Positions 16,601-24,316 of a stretch of DNA of 64,000 nucleotides are shown here, piece after piece (the stretch's first letter is position 1; the number at the start of each line of letters is the position of its first letter). The notes under the pieces are model-generated. The model was given only the letters and a program-made list of their open reading frames with translations. It was not told the origin of the DNA and ran no database searches. Made by a program: the position numbers and the translations under genes. This DNA is from Variovorax sp. PAMC26660 (GTDB lineage: Bacteria > Pseudomonadota > Gammaproteobacteria > Burkholderiales > Burkholderiaceae_C), in contig NZ_CP060295.1 in NCBI RefSeq assembly GCF_014302995.1, forward strand, positions 7,183,501 to 7,247,500, written 5' to 3'.

Positions 16601-16776
16601 TCGGGTGCCTGTCCGGGCAGTTGCGAGATCACGCGCACCTGCACGTCCTGCACATCCGGGAAGGCCTCGATGGGCAGGTTCGACAACGCATAGGCGCCGA
16701 AGCCCATCAGGGCCGCGACGAGCATCAGCACAAACACCCGCTGCGTGAGCGAGAACGCAATGAGCCGGTCGATCAC
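13609..16776 (-). CDS. Heavy-metal efflux RND permease (CzcA/CusA family)
   Basis: Inner-membrane proton-driven pump, 1055 residues, normal for HME-RND proteins. It begins MIDRLIAFSLTQRVFVLMLVAALMG, as in CzcA/CusA. The TM4 signature AVDFGIIIDSAVVIVEALMVR has the acidic residues that mark the HME rather than the HAE (drug) branch. Porter-domain motifs such as QLPGQAPEDMERTVTLPIE are typical. Whether the ion is Zn/Co/Cd or Cu/Ag cannot be told from visible motifs. Start ATG overlaps the adaptor stop (ATGA). The C-terminus ends in a charged tail (EAEEDAAEKKNAP). Confidence 0.93.
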   Translation of the reverse strand: MIDRLIAFSLTQRVFVLMLVAALMGFGAYALSNLPIEAFPDVQDVQVRVISQLPGQAPEDMERTVTLPIEREVSGIPKLSNVRSVTMTGLSIVTLTFADGTDDYFARQQVTEKLSTVTLPTGVQPQLAPLSTAVGEIYRYTIEGGGLSDAQIRTLQDWTVRPFLRMTPGVADVVSFGGAIREYQVEVDPLALRKYQVTLDQLNQAIGNGNGSAGGGLMRQGDASLVVRSAGLFASLADIRNVVIASRQGRAITVADVAEVRAGERPRFGIVAVDARDSVVEGIVSMTKGGNPAKINAELKERVEQLRARLPTGVRIVPVYDRTELVRHTVSTVAENLVVGALLVMAVLIVFLSSWRAALIVATVIPLALLFAFILMNARGVSANLISLGAVDFGIIIDSAVVIVEALMVRLAAKAATDIASPEARHQRMGVLHRTLSDLAHPVLFSKAIIILAFVPIFTFQRVEGKIFTPVALTLSFALLGAVLLTFTLVPTLLSYALQRRTLAEKHKPWLDWLQMRYRRLVMFTMRRGRITLLLSAVPVVLALLLAPRLGSEFLPKLDEGNIWLTITLPTSASLESTKEVEHVVRAKLLGYPEVARVIAQVGRPDDGSDPKGPNNLEILVDLKPRSQWRFSSKEALVADMSGKLESIPGISANFSQVIQDNVEEALSGFRGEIVAKIIGNNLDILDDKGAEVASVIKGIRGASDVDATRIGGQTEVVITPDRARLARYGLAINDVNTLVNEAMSGTSVTGFFDADKRFDVVVRVGEKHRNSVDAIAGLQLAVPGTQSGNGPGTIALGDVASIEVREGASRIFREAGSRMVIVKVNLLGRDQGSFVEEAQRVVAEQVKLPPGYELTWGGQFENSQRAAKRLMVIVPLTALLIFSLLFWAFRSVRLAGLVLGMIPFTLVGGLAALALADLHLSVSAAVGFIAVAGISVQNGVILVEEVTQRVREGSAVARAIVEGAAVRLRPILMTALMAGLGLLPAALSHGIGSETQRPFACVIVGGIVSGTLFTLLVLPLVIGMFGNFYDEAEEDAAEKKNAPTGPSPEPAAGH

Positions 16777-17945
16777 GACTTGTCACCCGTGCGGGCGGTG
16801 AGTTCGGCATCCAGCAACAGCGCACCCTTCACGACCACCTGCTCGCTGCCTTGCAGGCCTTCGCCCACATAGCTGACGTCGCCGCCCTGCGTCAGCAGCG
16901 CGACCTTGCGGCGCCGGAATTCGCCAGGCGACTCCTGCACGAAGAGATAGGCATACACGCCGTGGTTGACGATGGCGCTGTTGGGCACGCGCACCCCCAC
17001 GCCGCCGACCTGCAGCACGCGGGCGCGCACGAACATCTCGGGCAGCAGCTCCTGCTGCGGGTTTGCCAGCACCGCGCGCACGGTGGCGCGGCGGGTGTTG
17101 ATGTCGACCACCTGGCCGAGCTGAACGATCTTCGCCTTGAACTGCTGGCCGGGATAAGCGTCGCTCTCCACGCTCACGTCGCTCTTGAGCTTGACCTGGC
17201 CCAGCAGCTTTTCGGGCAGGTCGATCATCAGCCACAGGCGCTTCGGGTCGGTGACCACGAAGAGCGGCGCGGCAAGGCCGGGGCTGACCTCCAGCGCGGG
17301 CGTGGCCGTGCGGTCGGTCACCACGCCGTCGATGGGGCTGGTCAGCTTCACGCGCTGGCCACTGATCGGCAGGCCGCGCGGGTTGAGGTTCTTCAGCCGC
17401 TGCCCTGCGCGCTGCGTTTCGGCATGCGCCTGTGCCAGGTCGGACTGCAGCGACTCCCATTCCTTGACCGGAATCGCATCGCCCGAGACCAGGTCCCTGG
17501 CGCGTTCGACGGCCAGGCGCTTGCGCTCTTCGTCGGCCTTCGCCTTGTTCAGGTCGGCAGAGGCGGTGCCGAAGTCGGGCGAGTCGATTTCCGCGAGCAC
17601 CTGGCCCGCCTTGACCGCATCGCCGGGCGACACCTTGATATCGACGATGCGCCCCGAGACGCCGACGCCGATGCGCGCGGTCACGTCCTCGTCATAGGTC
17701 ACGCGCGCGCTCAGCACGTCGCCCAGCGGCACGCGCGAAGACGGAATGGCCTGCGCGCGGATCATCGTGAGCTGCGGCGCGCCCTCGGCATAGCGCAGGG
17801 TCTCGGCACCGAGCTGGGTGGCGGGCTGCGGTGGCCGCTCGGTGCTGGCGCGCGACTCCGTCGGACTGCGGGCCCAGAGAAACCATGCGGTGCAGGAGAC
17901 GACGAAAAGTCCCGACAAGGCCGGCACGGTCCATTTTTTTGTCAT
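16773..17945 (-). CDS. RND efflux periplasmic adaptor (CzcB/CusB-like)
   Basis: Membrane-fusion protein linking the CzcA-like permease to the NodT channel. 390 residues: an N-terminal membrane anchor (MTKKWTVPALSGLFVVSCTAWFLW), lipoyl/barrel-sandwich halves (GVSGRIVDIKVSPGDAVKAGQVLAEID and SPIDGVVTDRTATPALEVS), an intervening coiled-coil hairpin, then a beta-barrel and membrane-proximal domain. ATG 17945 is preferred over a start 26 codons upstream because the anchor begins there. No CzcB-specific or CusF-like metal-binding tail is visible. First gene of the operon, divergent from the response regulator at 18096. Confidence 0.9.
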   Translation of the reverse strand: MTKKWTVPALSGLFVVSCTAWFLWARSPTESRASTERPPQPATQLGAETLRYAEGAPQLTMIRAQAIPSSRVPLGDVLSARVTYDEDVTARIGVGVSGRIVDIKVSPGDAVKAGQVLAEIDSPDFGTASADLNKAKADEERKRLAVERARDLVSGDAIPVKEWESLQSDLAQAHAETQRAGQRLKNLNPRGLPISGQRVKLTSPIDGVVTDRTATPALEVSPGLAAPLFVVTDPKRLWLMIDLPEKLLGQVKLKSDVSVESDAYPGQQFKAKIVQLGQVVDINTRRATVRAVLANPQQELLPEMFVRARVLQVGGVGVRVPNSAIVNHGVYAYLFVQESPGEFRRRKVALLTQGGDVSYVGEGLQGSEQVVVKGALLLDAELTARTGDKS

Positions 17946-18004
17946 GCAAATTCCAGGCACCGCAACACGACACGGCACCGTTAAACTGAAAGTGAACGCG
18001 AGCC

Positions 18005-18030
18005 TAGGTTTGCAAGCTTGCAAGAACCTA
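18005..18030. promoter_or_regulatory. Nested palindromes in the efflux/two-component divergent promoter
   Basis: TTGCAAGCTTGCAA (18010-18023) is a perfect 14-bp palindrome, flanked by TAGGTT (18005-18010) and AACCTA (18025-18030), which are complementary to each other. It lies in the 150-base gap between the adaptor gene and the response-regulator gene, the only shared promoter region. A binding site for the adjacent OmpR-type regulator is the simplest reading. Confidence 0.55.
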
Positions 18031-18095
18031 TCAATGCCGACGGCGCCGTGCCCGAAGGCCCGCCCCCTCTTCCTTCTTCCTGAACTGCCGAAGCG

Positions 18096-18764
18096 ATGCG
18101 CCTGCTACTGGTCGAAGACGACGCCGTGATTGCGCATGAACTGGTTCTTCGCTGGGAGCGCAACGCATGGGCCGTCGATGTGGCGGGCACGCTGCAGGCG
18201 GCCGACGCCGTGCTCGCGCTGCGGCCGGTCGACCTCGTGGTGCTCGACCTCGGCCTGCCCGATGGCGACGGCATGCATTGGCTGGCCCGGCTGCGGCGCA
18301 CCGACCGCTCGACGCCGGTGCTGGTGCTGACCGCGCGCGACCGCGTGGTCGACCGCGTCGAAGGACTGCGCACCGGCGCCGACGACTACCTGGTCAAGCC
18401 CTTCGCCGTCGAGGAACTGGATGCGCGCGTCGAGGTGCTCACGCGGCGCGCCCAACGCTCGCGCGAAGACTTCGTGCAGTACGGCCCGCTCAGCTGGTTC
18501 GGCAACGAGGGCCGCGTCGACATCGCCGGCCAGTCGCTCACGCTGTTCCCGCGCGAGTTCGAGGTGCTCGGCCTGCTGGTGCGCCGCGCGCCAAGGCTGG
18601 TGCCCAAGCGCGCGCTGATCGATGCGCTGGCCGAACGCAACCTGGAAGTCAGCGACAGCGCGGCCGAGGTGTATGTCTCGCGGCTGCGGCGCAAACTGGT
18701 GGGCTCGGGCCTGGTCATTCGCACGCTGCGCGGCTTCGGCTACGTGCTGGAGGCGCAGGCGTGA
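18096..18764 (+). CDS. OmpR/PhoB-type response regulator
   Basis: A 222-residue regulator: receiver domain (MRLLLVEDDAVIAHE, phospho-acceptor in VVLDLGLPDGDGMHW, Lys in YLVKPFAVEEL) and a C-terminal winged helix (LTLFPREFEVLGLLVRRAPRLV … VYVSRLRRKLVGSGLVIRTLRGFGYVLE). Divergently placed from the RND efflux operon and translationally coupled to the sensor kinase (GTGA overlap), so it probably senses the exported metal and activates the pump, as in CzcRS/CusRS systems. That link is by context only. Confidence 0.93.
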   Translation: MRLLLVEDDAVIAHELVLRWERNAWAVDVAGTLQAADAVLALRPVDLVVLDLGLPDGDGMHWLARLRRTDRSTPVLVLTARDRVVDRVEGLRTGADDYLVKPFAVEELDARVEVLTRRAQRSREDFVQYGPLSWFGNEGRVDIAGQSLTLFPREFEVLGLLVRRAPRLVPKRALIDALAERNLEVSDSAAEVYVSRLRRKLVGSGLVIRTLRGFGYVLEAQA

Positions 18765-20158
18765 GCGGCACGCGCCGCGCCTGGTGGCTGCGCCGCGACC
18801 TGCTGATCTGGCTGATGCTGCCGCTGCTGGCGGTGGTGGCCGCCACCGGCGCGGTCGGCACCTTCACCGCACAGCGCCTGACCGACAAGGCCTTCGACCG
18901 CTGGCTGCTGGACACCGCCCGCTCGGTGGCCGCGCAGGTGCGCTTCACCGATGGCAAGGCTCGCATCGATCTGCCGGCCGCGACCGAAGCCGTGCTGGGC
19001 TACGACGAGATCGACCAGGTCTATTTCAGCGTGAGCGAGGCCGGCCACCTCCTGGCCGGCCAGCACGGCATTCCGCAGACGGGCACCCGGCAGGCCAGCT
19101 ACCACGCCGGCCAGGCGTACGACGCCTTCTATGCGGGCCACCCCGTGCGCGTGGCGGCGGCACACATCCCCGGTGCGAGCGAAGACAGCAATGTGCTCGT
19201 GCTGGTGGCGGAAACCACGCGCAAGCGCCAGCGCGCACAGAGCGAGGTGCTGATGATGCTGGTTCCCGTGGGTGCCCTTCTGCTGGCCGCGGCTGCCGCC
19301 ATCGGTTTCGCGGTGCGCCGCACGCTCAATCCGCTGGAGGCCATCGCAGCGCGCTGGAACGAGCGCTCGCACGCCTCGCTGCAGCCCATTGCCGCCGACG
19401 ACATGCCGCGCGAGCTGATGCCCTTCGCGACCGCGCTGAACGACCTGCTGGCGCGCATCCGGGCCATGCTGGCGCGCGAGCAGCAGTTCGCAGCCACCGT
19501 GGCGCACCAGTTGCGCACGCCGCTCGCCGGCTTGCAGTTGGGCGTGACGCGCGCGGCCGAGGCAGGCGACCTCGCGGGCAGCCGGCAGGTACTGGGAGAA
19601 CTGGGCCACACGGTGCAGCGCACGGCACGCCTCGTTCAACAGTTGCTGGCGCTGGGCCGGCTCGATCCGGAAGTGCGGGGCAACCTGAGCTTCGTGCCCA
19701 CGGACATCGTCGCGCTGGCGCATGACGTGGGCAGCACCTTTCTCGAATTCGCGGCCGCGCGGTCGGTCACGCTGGAACTCGATGCGCCGGCGCAGCCGGT
19801 CGTGGTGCAACTGCAGCCGGAGCTGTTCAGCGAGGCGCTCGGCAACCTGCTGGACAACGCGCTGCGCTACACGCCGGCGGGCGGACAGGTGCTGATCGAA
19901 TTCGATGCCGCGCAACCTTCGCTGAGCGTGTCCGACAACGGACCCGGCGTGCCCGATGACCGGCGCGAAGCCGTGTTCGAGCGCTTCGTGCGCGGCCAGC
20001 ATGTGGAAGGCGAAGGCAGCGGGCTGGGCCTGGCGATCGTGCGCGACATCGCGACCCTCCACGATGCGACCGTCACGCTGTCGCGCAGCGCCTCGGGTGG
20101 CGCCTGCGTGACGATCCGCTTCAAGCGCGAAGGCAACGAAGAGCCAACGCCGGCCTAG
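18761..20158 (+). CDS. Sensor histidine kinase partner of the efflux regulator
   Basis: A 465-residue inner-membrane kinase. TM1 (LLIWLMLPLLAVVAATGAVGTF), a periplasmic domain of about 140 residues (two-component sensor N-terminal type), TM2 (VLMMLVPVGALLLAAAAAIGF), a HAMP-like linker, H-box ATVAHQLRTPLAGLQ, N-box LLDNALRYTP, G1 DNGPGVPD and G2 GEGSGLGLAIV. The GTG start at 18761 overlaps the regulator stop as GTGA. The last base pairs overlap the stop codon of the convergent gene (shared CTAG). Ligand unknown; a metal is likely from context. Confidence 0.92.
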   Translation: MSGTRRAWWLRRDLLIWLMLPLLAVVAATGAVGTFTAQRLTDKAFDRWLLDTARSVAAQVRFTDGKARIDLPAATEAVLGYDEIDQVYFSVSEAGHLLAGQHGIPQTGTRQASYHAGQAYDAFYAGHPVRVAAAHIPGASEDSNVLVLVAETTRKRQRAQSEVLMMLVPVGALLLAAAAAIGFAVRRTLNPLEAIAARWNERSHASLQPIAADDMPRELMPFATALNDLLARIRAMLAREQQFAATVAHQLRTPLAGLQLGVTRAAEAGDLAGSRQVLGELGHTVQRTARLVQQLLALGRLDPEVRGNLSFVPTDIVALAHDVGSTFLEFAAARSVTLELDAPAQPVVVQLQPELFSEALGNLLDNALRYTPAGGQVLIEFDAAQPSLSVSDNGPGVPDDRREAVFERFVRGQHVEGEGSGLGLAIVRDIATLHDATVTLSRSASGGACVTIRFKREGNEEPTPA

Positions 20159-22560
20159 CGATTGACGCCCCAGGTCTCGCCGCAGTTCAGGCCCTGTGCG
20201 CGGTCGAAGTCGCATGCAAGCGGCCCAAGCCCTTTCTCCGACGCGTTCTGCTTGAGGGAGTCGATGCCGTAGTAGGTGTTCGGGTTGCTCGCCACGACGC
20301 CGAGAACAGGCCCCCAGTCTTCGCGCGGCAGCCAGCCCATCAGGCTTTGCAGCACATCGCTGTCGAGCGCATGCGTCAGTTGGGCGTGGTCGGCGAACAG
20401 CCACGCAATGCGGCGGCGCTTCTCGGCCAGCGACAGGCTTGCGCTGGCCAGCGACTTGATCGCCTGCGCAGTCCATGCGCCCGGAACGCCTTCCGTCTTG
20501 AATTCGGCCAGCCGTGGCTTGTCCAGCGCCAGCACCGCTGCCTGGTACGCGTCGAACTGCGGCTTGCGAAACACCTGGATGAACGGCTGGATGTCCAGGC
20601 CACTGAAGGCGTCCTTGCGCGTGGGATCGGTCACGGCGGCAAAGCCTGGCGCGGTGATGCCTTTGCAGCGGACGCCCTCCTTCTCGATGCCGCATTGCGC
20701 ATACAGCGCGTCTTCCAATTCCGAAGAGGGGGCGCTCTTCACCAGCGCCAGTCCTTGCGGCGACTGCTTCCACTCCAGGGTGAACGGAAGCCGGGGGTTG
20801 TTGCTGTGGCATTTGCCGTACTGCTCGCCGTCATGCAGGTAGTACTTGCGGCCGGTCACCGTGTCCTGCACAAGCGTCAGGCGGGGAACGCCGTCGTCTC
20901 CGCCCATGTCGGCGTCCAGGCGCTCGACCTTGCCATCGCGTTCGCGCCACACCTCGTAGGCGTCGGTCGGATCGGGGCATGAGGGCCGGGGGTTGGTCTC
21001 GGGGCCGGTGAAGCCGTCGACGTCGCCGCTCACATAGCCGTCGACCTGGGTTGTGCCGCCGACCAGCAGCGCGCACTGCGCGTCACCGGGAATCTCGATC
21101 AGTTGCACCGACTCGGCGTAGACGGCCAGCGAATTCGGTCCACCGATCACCACCGGCTTGCGCAGCAGTTCGCGGTACAGGGCGCCGGTCAGCTCGAAGC
21201 GGCAGTTCGGCCGCGCATCCGCGAGCCGTGGCTTGGCCGGTGCGGTGGCGTTGCTGTCGTCGATGAAAGGCTCCATCGCGGGAAGCAACGCCTTGGCGGT
21301 TTCCGCGACCCGGTTTCTGTCGATCCCGCGCACGGGATGCGCCATGTCCAGGGACGCCATGAACAGCAACTTGTCGCGGGTCTGGTCGTTTCCCGGCGCA
21401 TAGCAAGAGGAAGTGTCGAACGTCCGGAACGGGCTCAGCACGGTGCGCGGCACGGCCTGGCGGGCATTGCTGAAGTGGGCGTCCATCTTCGGCCAAGCGG
21501 CCTTGAAGGCATCAGCACCCATGCTCGAGGGAATGCACTCCAAGGCCGTGTCCGCGTTGCGGTTGGCGTAGCCGCTGGCGAACAGTTCGTCCCACAGCTC
21601 GGGCTGAATCCTGCCGGCCAGCGAAGGCCAGTCCTGATAGTCCACCGGTCTTGGAAGGTACCGCCAGAGTGCGCGCCAGACGTCGGGGGCAATCGCGTAG
21701 CTGGCGACTCCGCTGTCTGCACCGAACTGCGCAAATGCCCGCTGTGCCAACCCTCTCAGCGCAGCCCTGGCGTGGCGCTGCAGCACGGCTTTAGGCACAC
21801 CGGCCAGGGCAGCGTCCAACGCGGTCGCAGAGCGGCTGTGCATCAGCACCAGGTCGGCCAGGGCCTGGTCGTCATCGATGACCCGGGCGTAGGCCTCGGG
21901 TTTCATCCGAGCGGCCAGCGCTGTCCACTCCGCAACGGCCGCCTCGCTCGCGGCCACGTCCTTCGGCTTCCGGTCGGCGAAGACCATCGGCGCGGCCACC
22001 TTGCGCATGAAGTCGCGCGCCACCTTGTCGTCTGCGGGCGAGGTGAAAGTCAATGACGCGATCCGCGCGGCATCGACCGGTTTTTCAGGCGGTGCGACGG
22101 CTGATGCCACAGGCGGTTCCAACCCGTAGGTCGTCTTCAGCACGCTCAGCACCTTCTGTCGCTTGTAGCTCGCGCTCAGGGTGACGGCGTTGTCGGTGCC
22201 GTCCTTCAGCGTCTTGCGCGGGTCCGCGCCGTTCGCCAAGAGCCAGATTGCGGTGCGCTCCTGCCCGGCCCGGATGGCATGCTGAAGCAAGGTGCCGAAG
22301 TGCCGGTAGGCGTTGAAGTCCGCGCCCGCCTTCTTCTGCTTCGCCAGGTAGGCAATCAGCGCGGCCTCGTTGGCGGCAGGAAGATCGTCCGGCTTTGGAA
22401 AGTCCCAGAAGCCATCCGCCGGCCCGGCACCGGGCATGGACAGCAAGGCGGCGAATGCGCCGTCTGTCGCCTCGCCCGAGAAGGCGAATGCCGTGCTCGA
22501 CAGAAGCTCGAACGACAAGGCAGCGAGCGTGCCCAGCGCAATTTTCAGAACTCTTTTCAT
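20155..22560 (-). CDS. Large secreted protein with an ankyrin-like N-terminal region
   Basis: A hypothetical protein of 801 residues. MKRVLKIALGTLAALSFELLSSTAFAFS is a signal peptide. Residues of the next segment (YRHFGTLLQHAIRAGQERTAIWLLANGADP and a following DGTDNAVTLSASYKRQKVLSVL) look like one or two ankyrin repeats. The rest has several cysteines in spaced pairs but no domain I recognise. Ankyrin proteins in the periplasm often guard against oxidants or act as immunity-type proteins, but nothing here proves either. Start 22560 is chosen for the signal peptide; the frame is open upstream. It stands alone, convergent with the sensor kinase. Confidence 0.7.
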   Translation of the reverse strand: MKRVLKIALGTLAALSFELLSSTAFAFSGEATDGAFAALLSMPGAGPADGFWDFPKPDDLPAANEAALIAYLAKQKKAGADFNAYRHFGTLLQHAIRAGQERTAIWLLANGADPRKTLKDGTDNAVTLSASYKRQKVLSVLKTTYGLEPPVASAVAPPEKPVDAARIASLTFTSPADDKVARDFMRKVAAPMVFADRKPKDVAASEAAVAEWTALAARMKPEAYARVIDDDQALADLVLMHSRSATALDAALAGVPKAVLQRHARAALRGLAQRAFAQFGADSGVASYAIAPDVWRALWRYLPRPVDYQDWPSLAGRIQPELWDELFASGYANRNADTALECIPSSMGADAFKAAWPKMDAHFSNARQAVPRTVLSPFRTFDTSSCYAPGNDQTRDKLLFMASLDMAHPVRGIDRNRVAETAKALLPAMEPFIDDSNATAPAKPRLADARPNCRFELTGALYRELLRKPVVIGGPNSLAVYAESVQLIEIPGDAQCALLVGGTTQVDGYVSGDVDGFTGPETNPRPSCPDPTDAYEVWRERDGKVERLDADMGGDDGVPRLTLVQDTVTGRKYYLHDGEQYGKCHSNNPRLPFTLEWKQSPQGLALVKSAPSSELEDALYAQCGIEKEGVRCKGITAPGFAAVTDPTRKDAFSGLDIQPFIQVFRKPQFDAYQAAVLALDKPRLAEFKTEGVPGAWTAQAIKSLASASLSLAEKRRRIAWLFADHAQLTHALDSDVLQSLMGWLPREDWGPVLGVVASNPNTYYGIDSLKQNASEKGLGPLACDFDRAQGLNCGETWGVNR

Positions 22561-22677
22561 GGCGACCCGGCTTTCGTGTGGGGTCGCCATGGTGGCAGCG
22601 TCGGCGCGGGGTTGGATGAAGGCTGTGCGAAATCCCCGTGAAGCGACGACGCGCCGCAAGAGCGCCTTGTTTCTTCT

Positions 22678-23019
22678 TCAGTGGCTGATCATCCAGGGCC
22701 GTCGCGAAGGCGCGGACTTCGCACCATTGGGCGCCGTCACCGTCGCACCGCGCTTGCCCGAGCTGCAGCAGCCGCACCCCGCCGGGTGCTTGAAGCGCGC
22801 GTAGTCCCGCGAACTGCCCGGCTCCTGCCGTGCGCGCTCGTTGGTTTCCATCGCACGGCGCGTGCCCGATGCCATCAGCGCCAGACGCGGCGCGGCGGAC
22901 AGCACACGCGGCGAGGCCGCCGCGCAATCGGGGCACGCAGCCGGTTCATCGCGCAGGCCCGAAGGCCGAAGCATCTCGAAGCCACCGCATTGCCCGCAGG
23001 CGTAGTCGTAGGTCGGCAT
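22678..23019 (-). CDS. fmdB: FmdB family zinc-ribbon protein
   Basis: A 113-residue protein beginning MPTYDYACGQCGGFEMLRPSGL with CxxC … CPDC, the single zinc ribbon of the FmdB family, followed by a low-complexity tail containing GCGCCSSGK. In Methylophilus, FmdB is encoded with formamidase and suggested to be regulatory; many homologues remain uncharacterised. It is the last gene of the urt-fmd string, 27 bases after fmdA. Its leader is a TTCTG pentanucleotide repeat that leaves no recognisable Shine-Dalgarno, which is odd. Confidence 0.88.
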   Translation of the reverse strand: MPTYDYACGQCGGFEMLRPSGLRDEPAACPDCAAASPRVLSAAPRLALMASGTRRAMETNERARQEPGSSRDYARFKHPAGCGCCSSGKRGATVTAPNGAKSAPSRRPWMISH

Positions 23020-23021
23020 GG

Positions 23022-23048
23022 TCTGTTCTGTTCTGTTCTGTTCTGTTC
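23022..23048 (+). repeat. Pentanucleotide tandem repeat (TTCTG)n in the fmdA-fmdB junction
   Basis: A 27-base tract of period 5: TCTG, four perfect TTCTG units (23026-23045), then TTC. On the coding strand it reads CAGAA repeated. It overlaps the fmdA stop codon and fills the spacer up to the fmdB ATG (23019). Slippage here would change the intercistronic distance rather than a reading frame. Confidence 0.85.
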
Positions 23049-24279
23049 AGCGCAGGTCGTGCGACAGCGGCATGTGGACGCTGCCGTCGATCATCTTCAT
23101 CGGCCCCTGCGCGTTCGGATTGATGTCGAAGTCGAAGATGCCGGTCGGCAGCCACAGCGTGGCGCAGGAGTTCGGCACGTCGACCACGCCGCTGATGTGG
23201 CCCTGCACCGGTGCCGTGCCCAGAATGGAATAAGCCTGCGCACCCGAATAGCCGAACTTCTTCAGGTACTCGATGGCGTTCAGGCAGGCCTGGCGGTAGG
23301 CCACGTTCACATCGAGGTAATGCTGCTTGCCTGACTCATCGACCGAGATGCCCTCGAAGATCAGGTAGTCGTTGTACTGCGGCGTGATGGGGCTGGGCTT
23401 GAAGATCGGGTTCTTGATGCCGTACTTGGCCATGCCGCCCTTGATGAGCGTGACCTTCATGTGCACCCAGCCGGCCATCTCGATGGCGCCGCAGAAGGTG
23501 ATCTCGCCGTCGCCCTGGCTGAAGTGCAGGTCGCCCACGCTCAGGCCCGCGCCGTCGACGTACACGGGGAAGAACACCTTCGAGCCGCGCGACAGGTCCT
23601 TGATGTCGCAGTTGCCGCCATGTTCGCGCGGCGGCACCGTGCGTGCGCCTTCTGCTGCGGCCTTGGCGCGGGCTTCGCCGGTCATCTTGCCCATGTGGGC
23701 GGTGCCCGCGAACGGCGGGTTGGCCAGGCCGGGCACGCGGTCCGGGTCGGTAGCGATGAGCTTGCCTTCGCGCTCGTTCCACATGTCGAGCATCGGCTTG
23801 TCGGGCAGGCAGCCGATCAGGCCGGGGTGGATCAGGCCCGCAAAATTCACGCGCGGAATGTGGCGCGAGCTGGTGAACATGCCCTTGAAGTCCCAGATCG
23901 ATTTCTGCGCTTCGGGAAAGTGGTCGGTGAGGAAGCCGCCGCCGTTCTGCTTCGAGAAGAAGCCGTTGAAGCCCCACAGGCTGTCCTGCTTGGCGCCGAT
24001 GTCGAGCAGGTCGACCACCAGCAGGTCGCCCGGCTCGGCGCCCTTCACGCCCACCGGGCCCGAGAGGTAGTGCACCGTGCTCAGGTCGATGTCGCGCACG
24101 TCGTCGGCGCTGTCGTTGTTCTTGATGAAGCCACCGGTCCAGTCGAAGGTCTCGAGGATGAAGTCGTCGCCCGGGTTGACCCAGCAGGCCATCGGAATGT
24201 CCGGGTGCCAGCGGTTGTGGATGTTCTCGTTCTCGGTCGGCGACTTCGTCAGGTCAACCTTGATCAGCGTGTCCGTCAT
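23047..24279 (-). CDS. fmdA: Formamidase/acetamidase
   Basis: Hydrolyses formamide (and possibly other short amides) to ammonia and the acid; FmdA/AmdA family, 410 residues, usual length. Characteristic stretches are HNRWHPDIPMACWVNPGDDF, FDWTGGFIKNNDSADDVRD, PREHGGNCDIKDLSRGSKVFFPVYV and DLHFSQGDGEITFCGAIEM. Start ATG 24279 follows a strong AAGGAG; the longer frame upstream overlaps urtE and is not used. Coupled with urtABCDE upstream, this operon makes sense as import plus hydrolysis of amides for nitrogen. Confidence 0.95.
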   Translation of the reverse strand: MTDTLIKVDLTKSPTENENIHNRWHPDIPMACWVNPGDDFILETFDWTGGFIKNNDSADDVRDIDLSTVHYLSGPVGVKGAEPGDLLVVDLLDIGAKQDSLWGFNGFFSKQNGGGFLTDHFPEAQKSIWDFKGMFTSSRHIPRVNFAGLIHPGLIGCLPDKPMLDMWNEREGKLIATDPDRVPGLANPPFAGTAHMGKMTGEARAKAAAEGARTVPPREHGGNCDIKDLSRGSKVFFPVYVDGAGLSVGDLHFSQGDGEITFCGAIEMAGWVHMKVTLIKGGMAKYGIKNPIFKPSPITPQYNDYLIFEGISVDESGKQHYLDVNVAYRQACLNAIEYLKKFGYSGAQAYSILGTAPVQGHISGVVDVPNSCATLWLPTGIFDFDINPNAQGPMKMIDGSVHMPLSHDLR

Positions 24280-24316
24280 GTGCAGTGGCTCCTTGGGTTG
24301 TGGTGAAACGGAAAAA

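Noticed and set aside
14437..16872. An 811-codon open frame on the plus strand
   Set aside because: It lies exactly opposite the CzcA/CusA permease gene and has no family motif; long antisense frames are expected in GC-rich genes.
18740..20812. A 690-codon open frame on the minus strand
   Set aside because: Opposite the sensor kinase and running into the ankyrin-type gene, with His/Arg/Gln-rich composition and no domain.
23022..23048. The TTCTG tract as a CRISPR-like or coding repeat
   Set aside because: The units are 5 bases with no spacers and lie between genes, so it is a simple sequence repeat.
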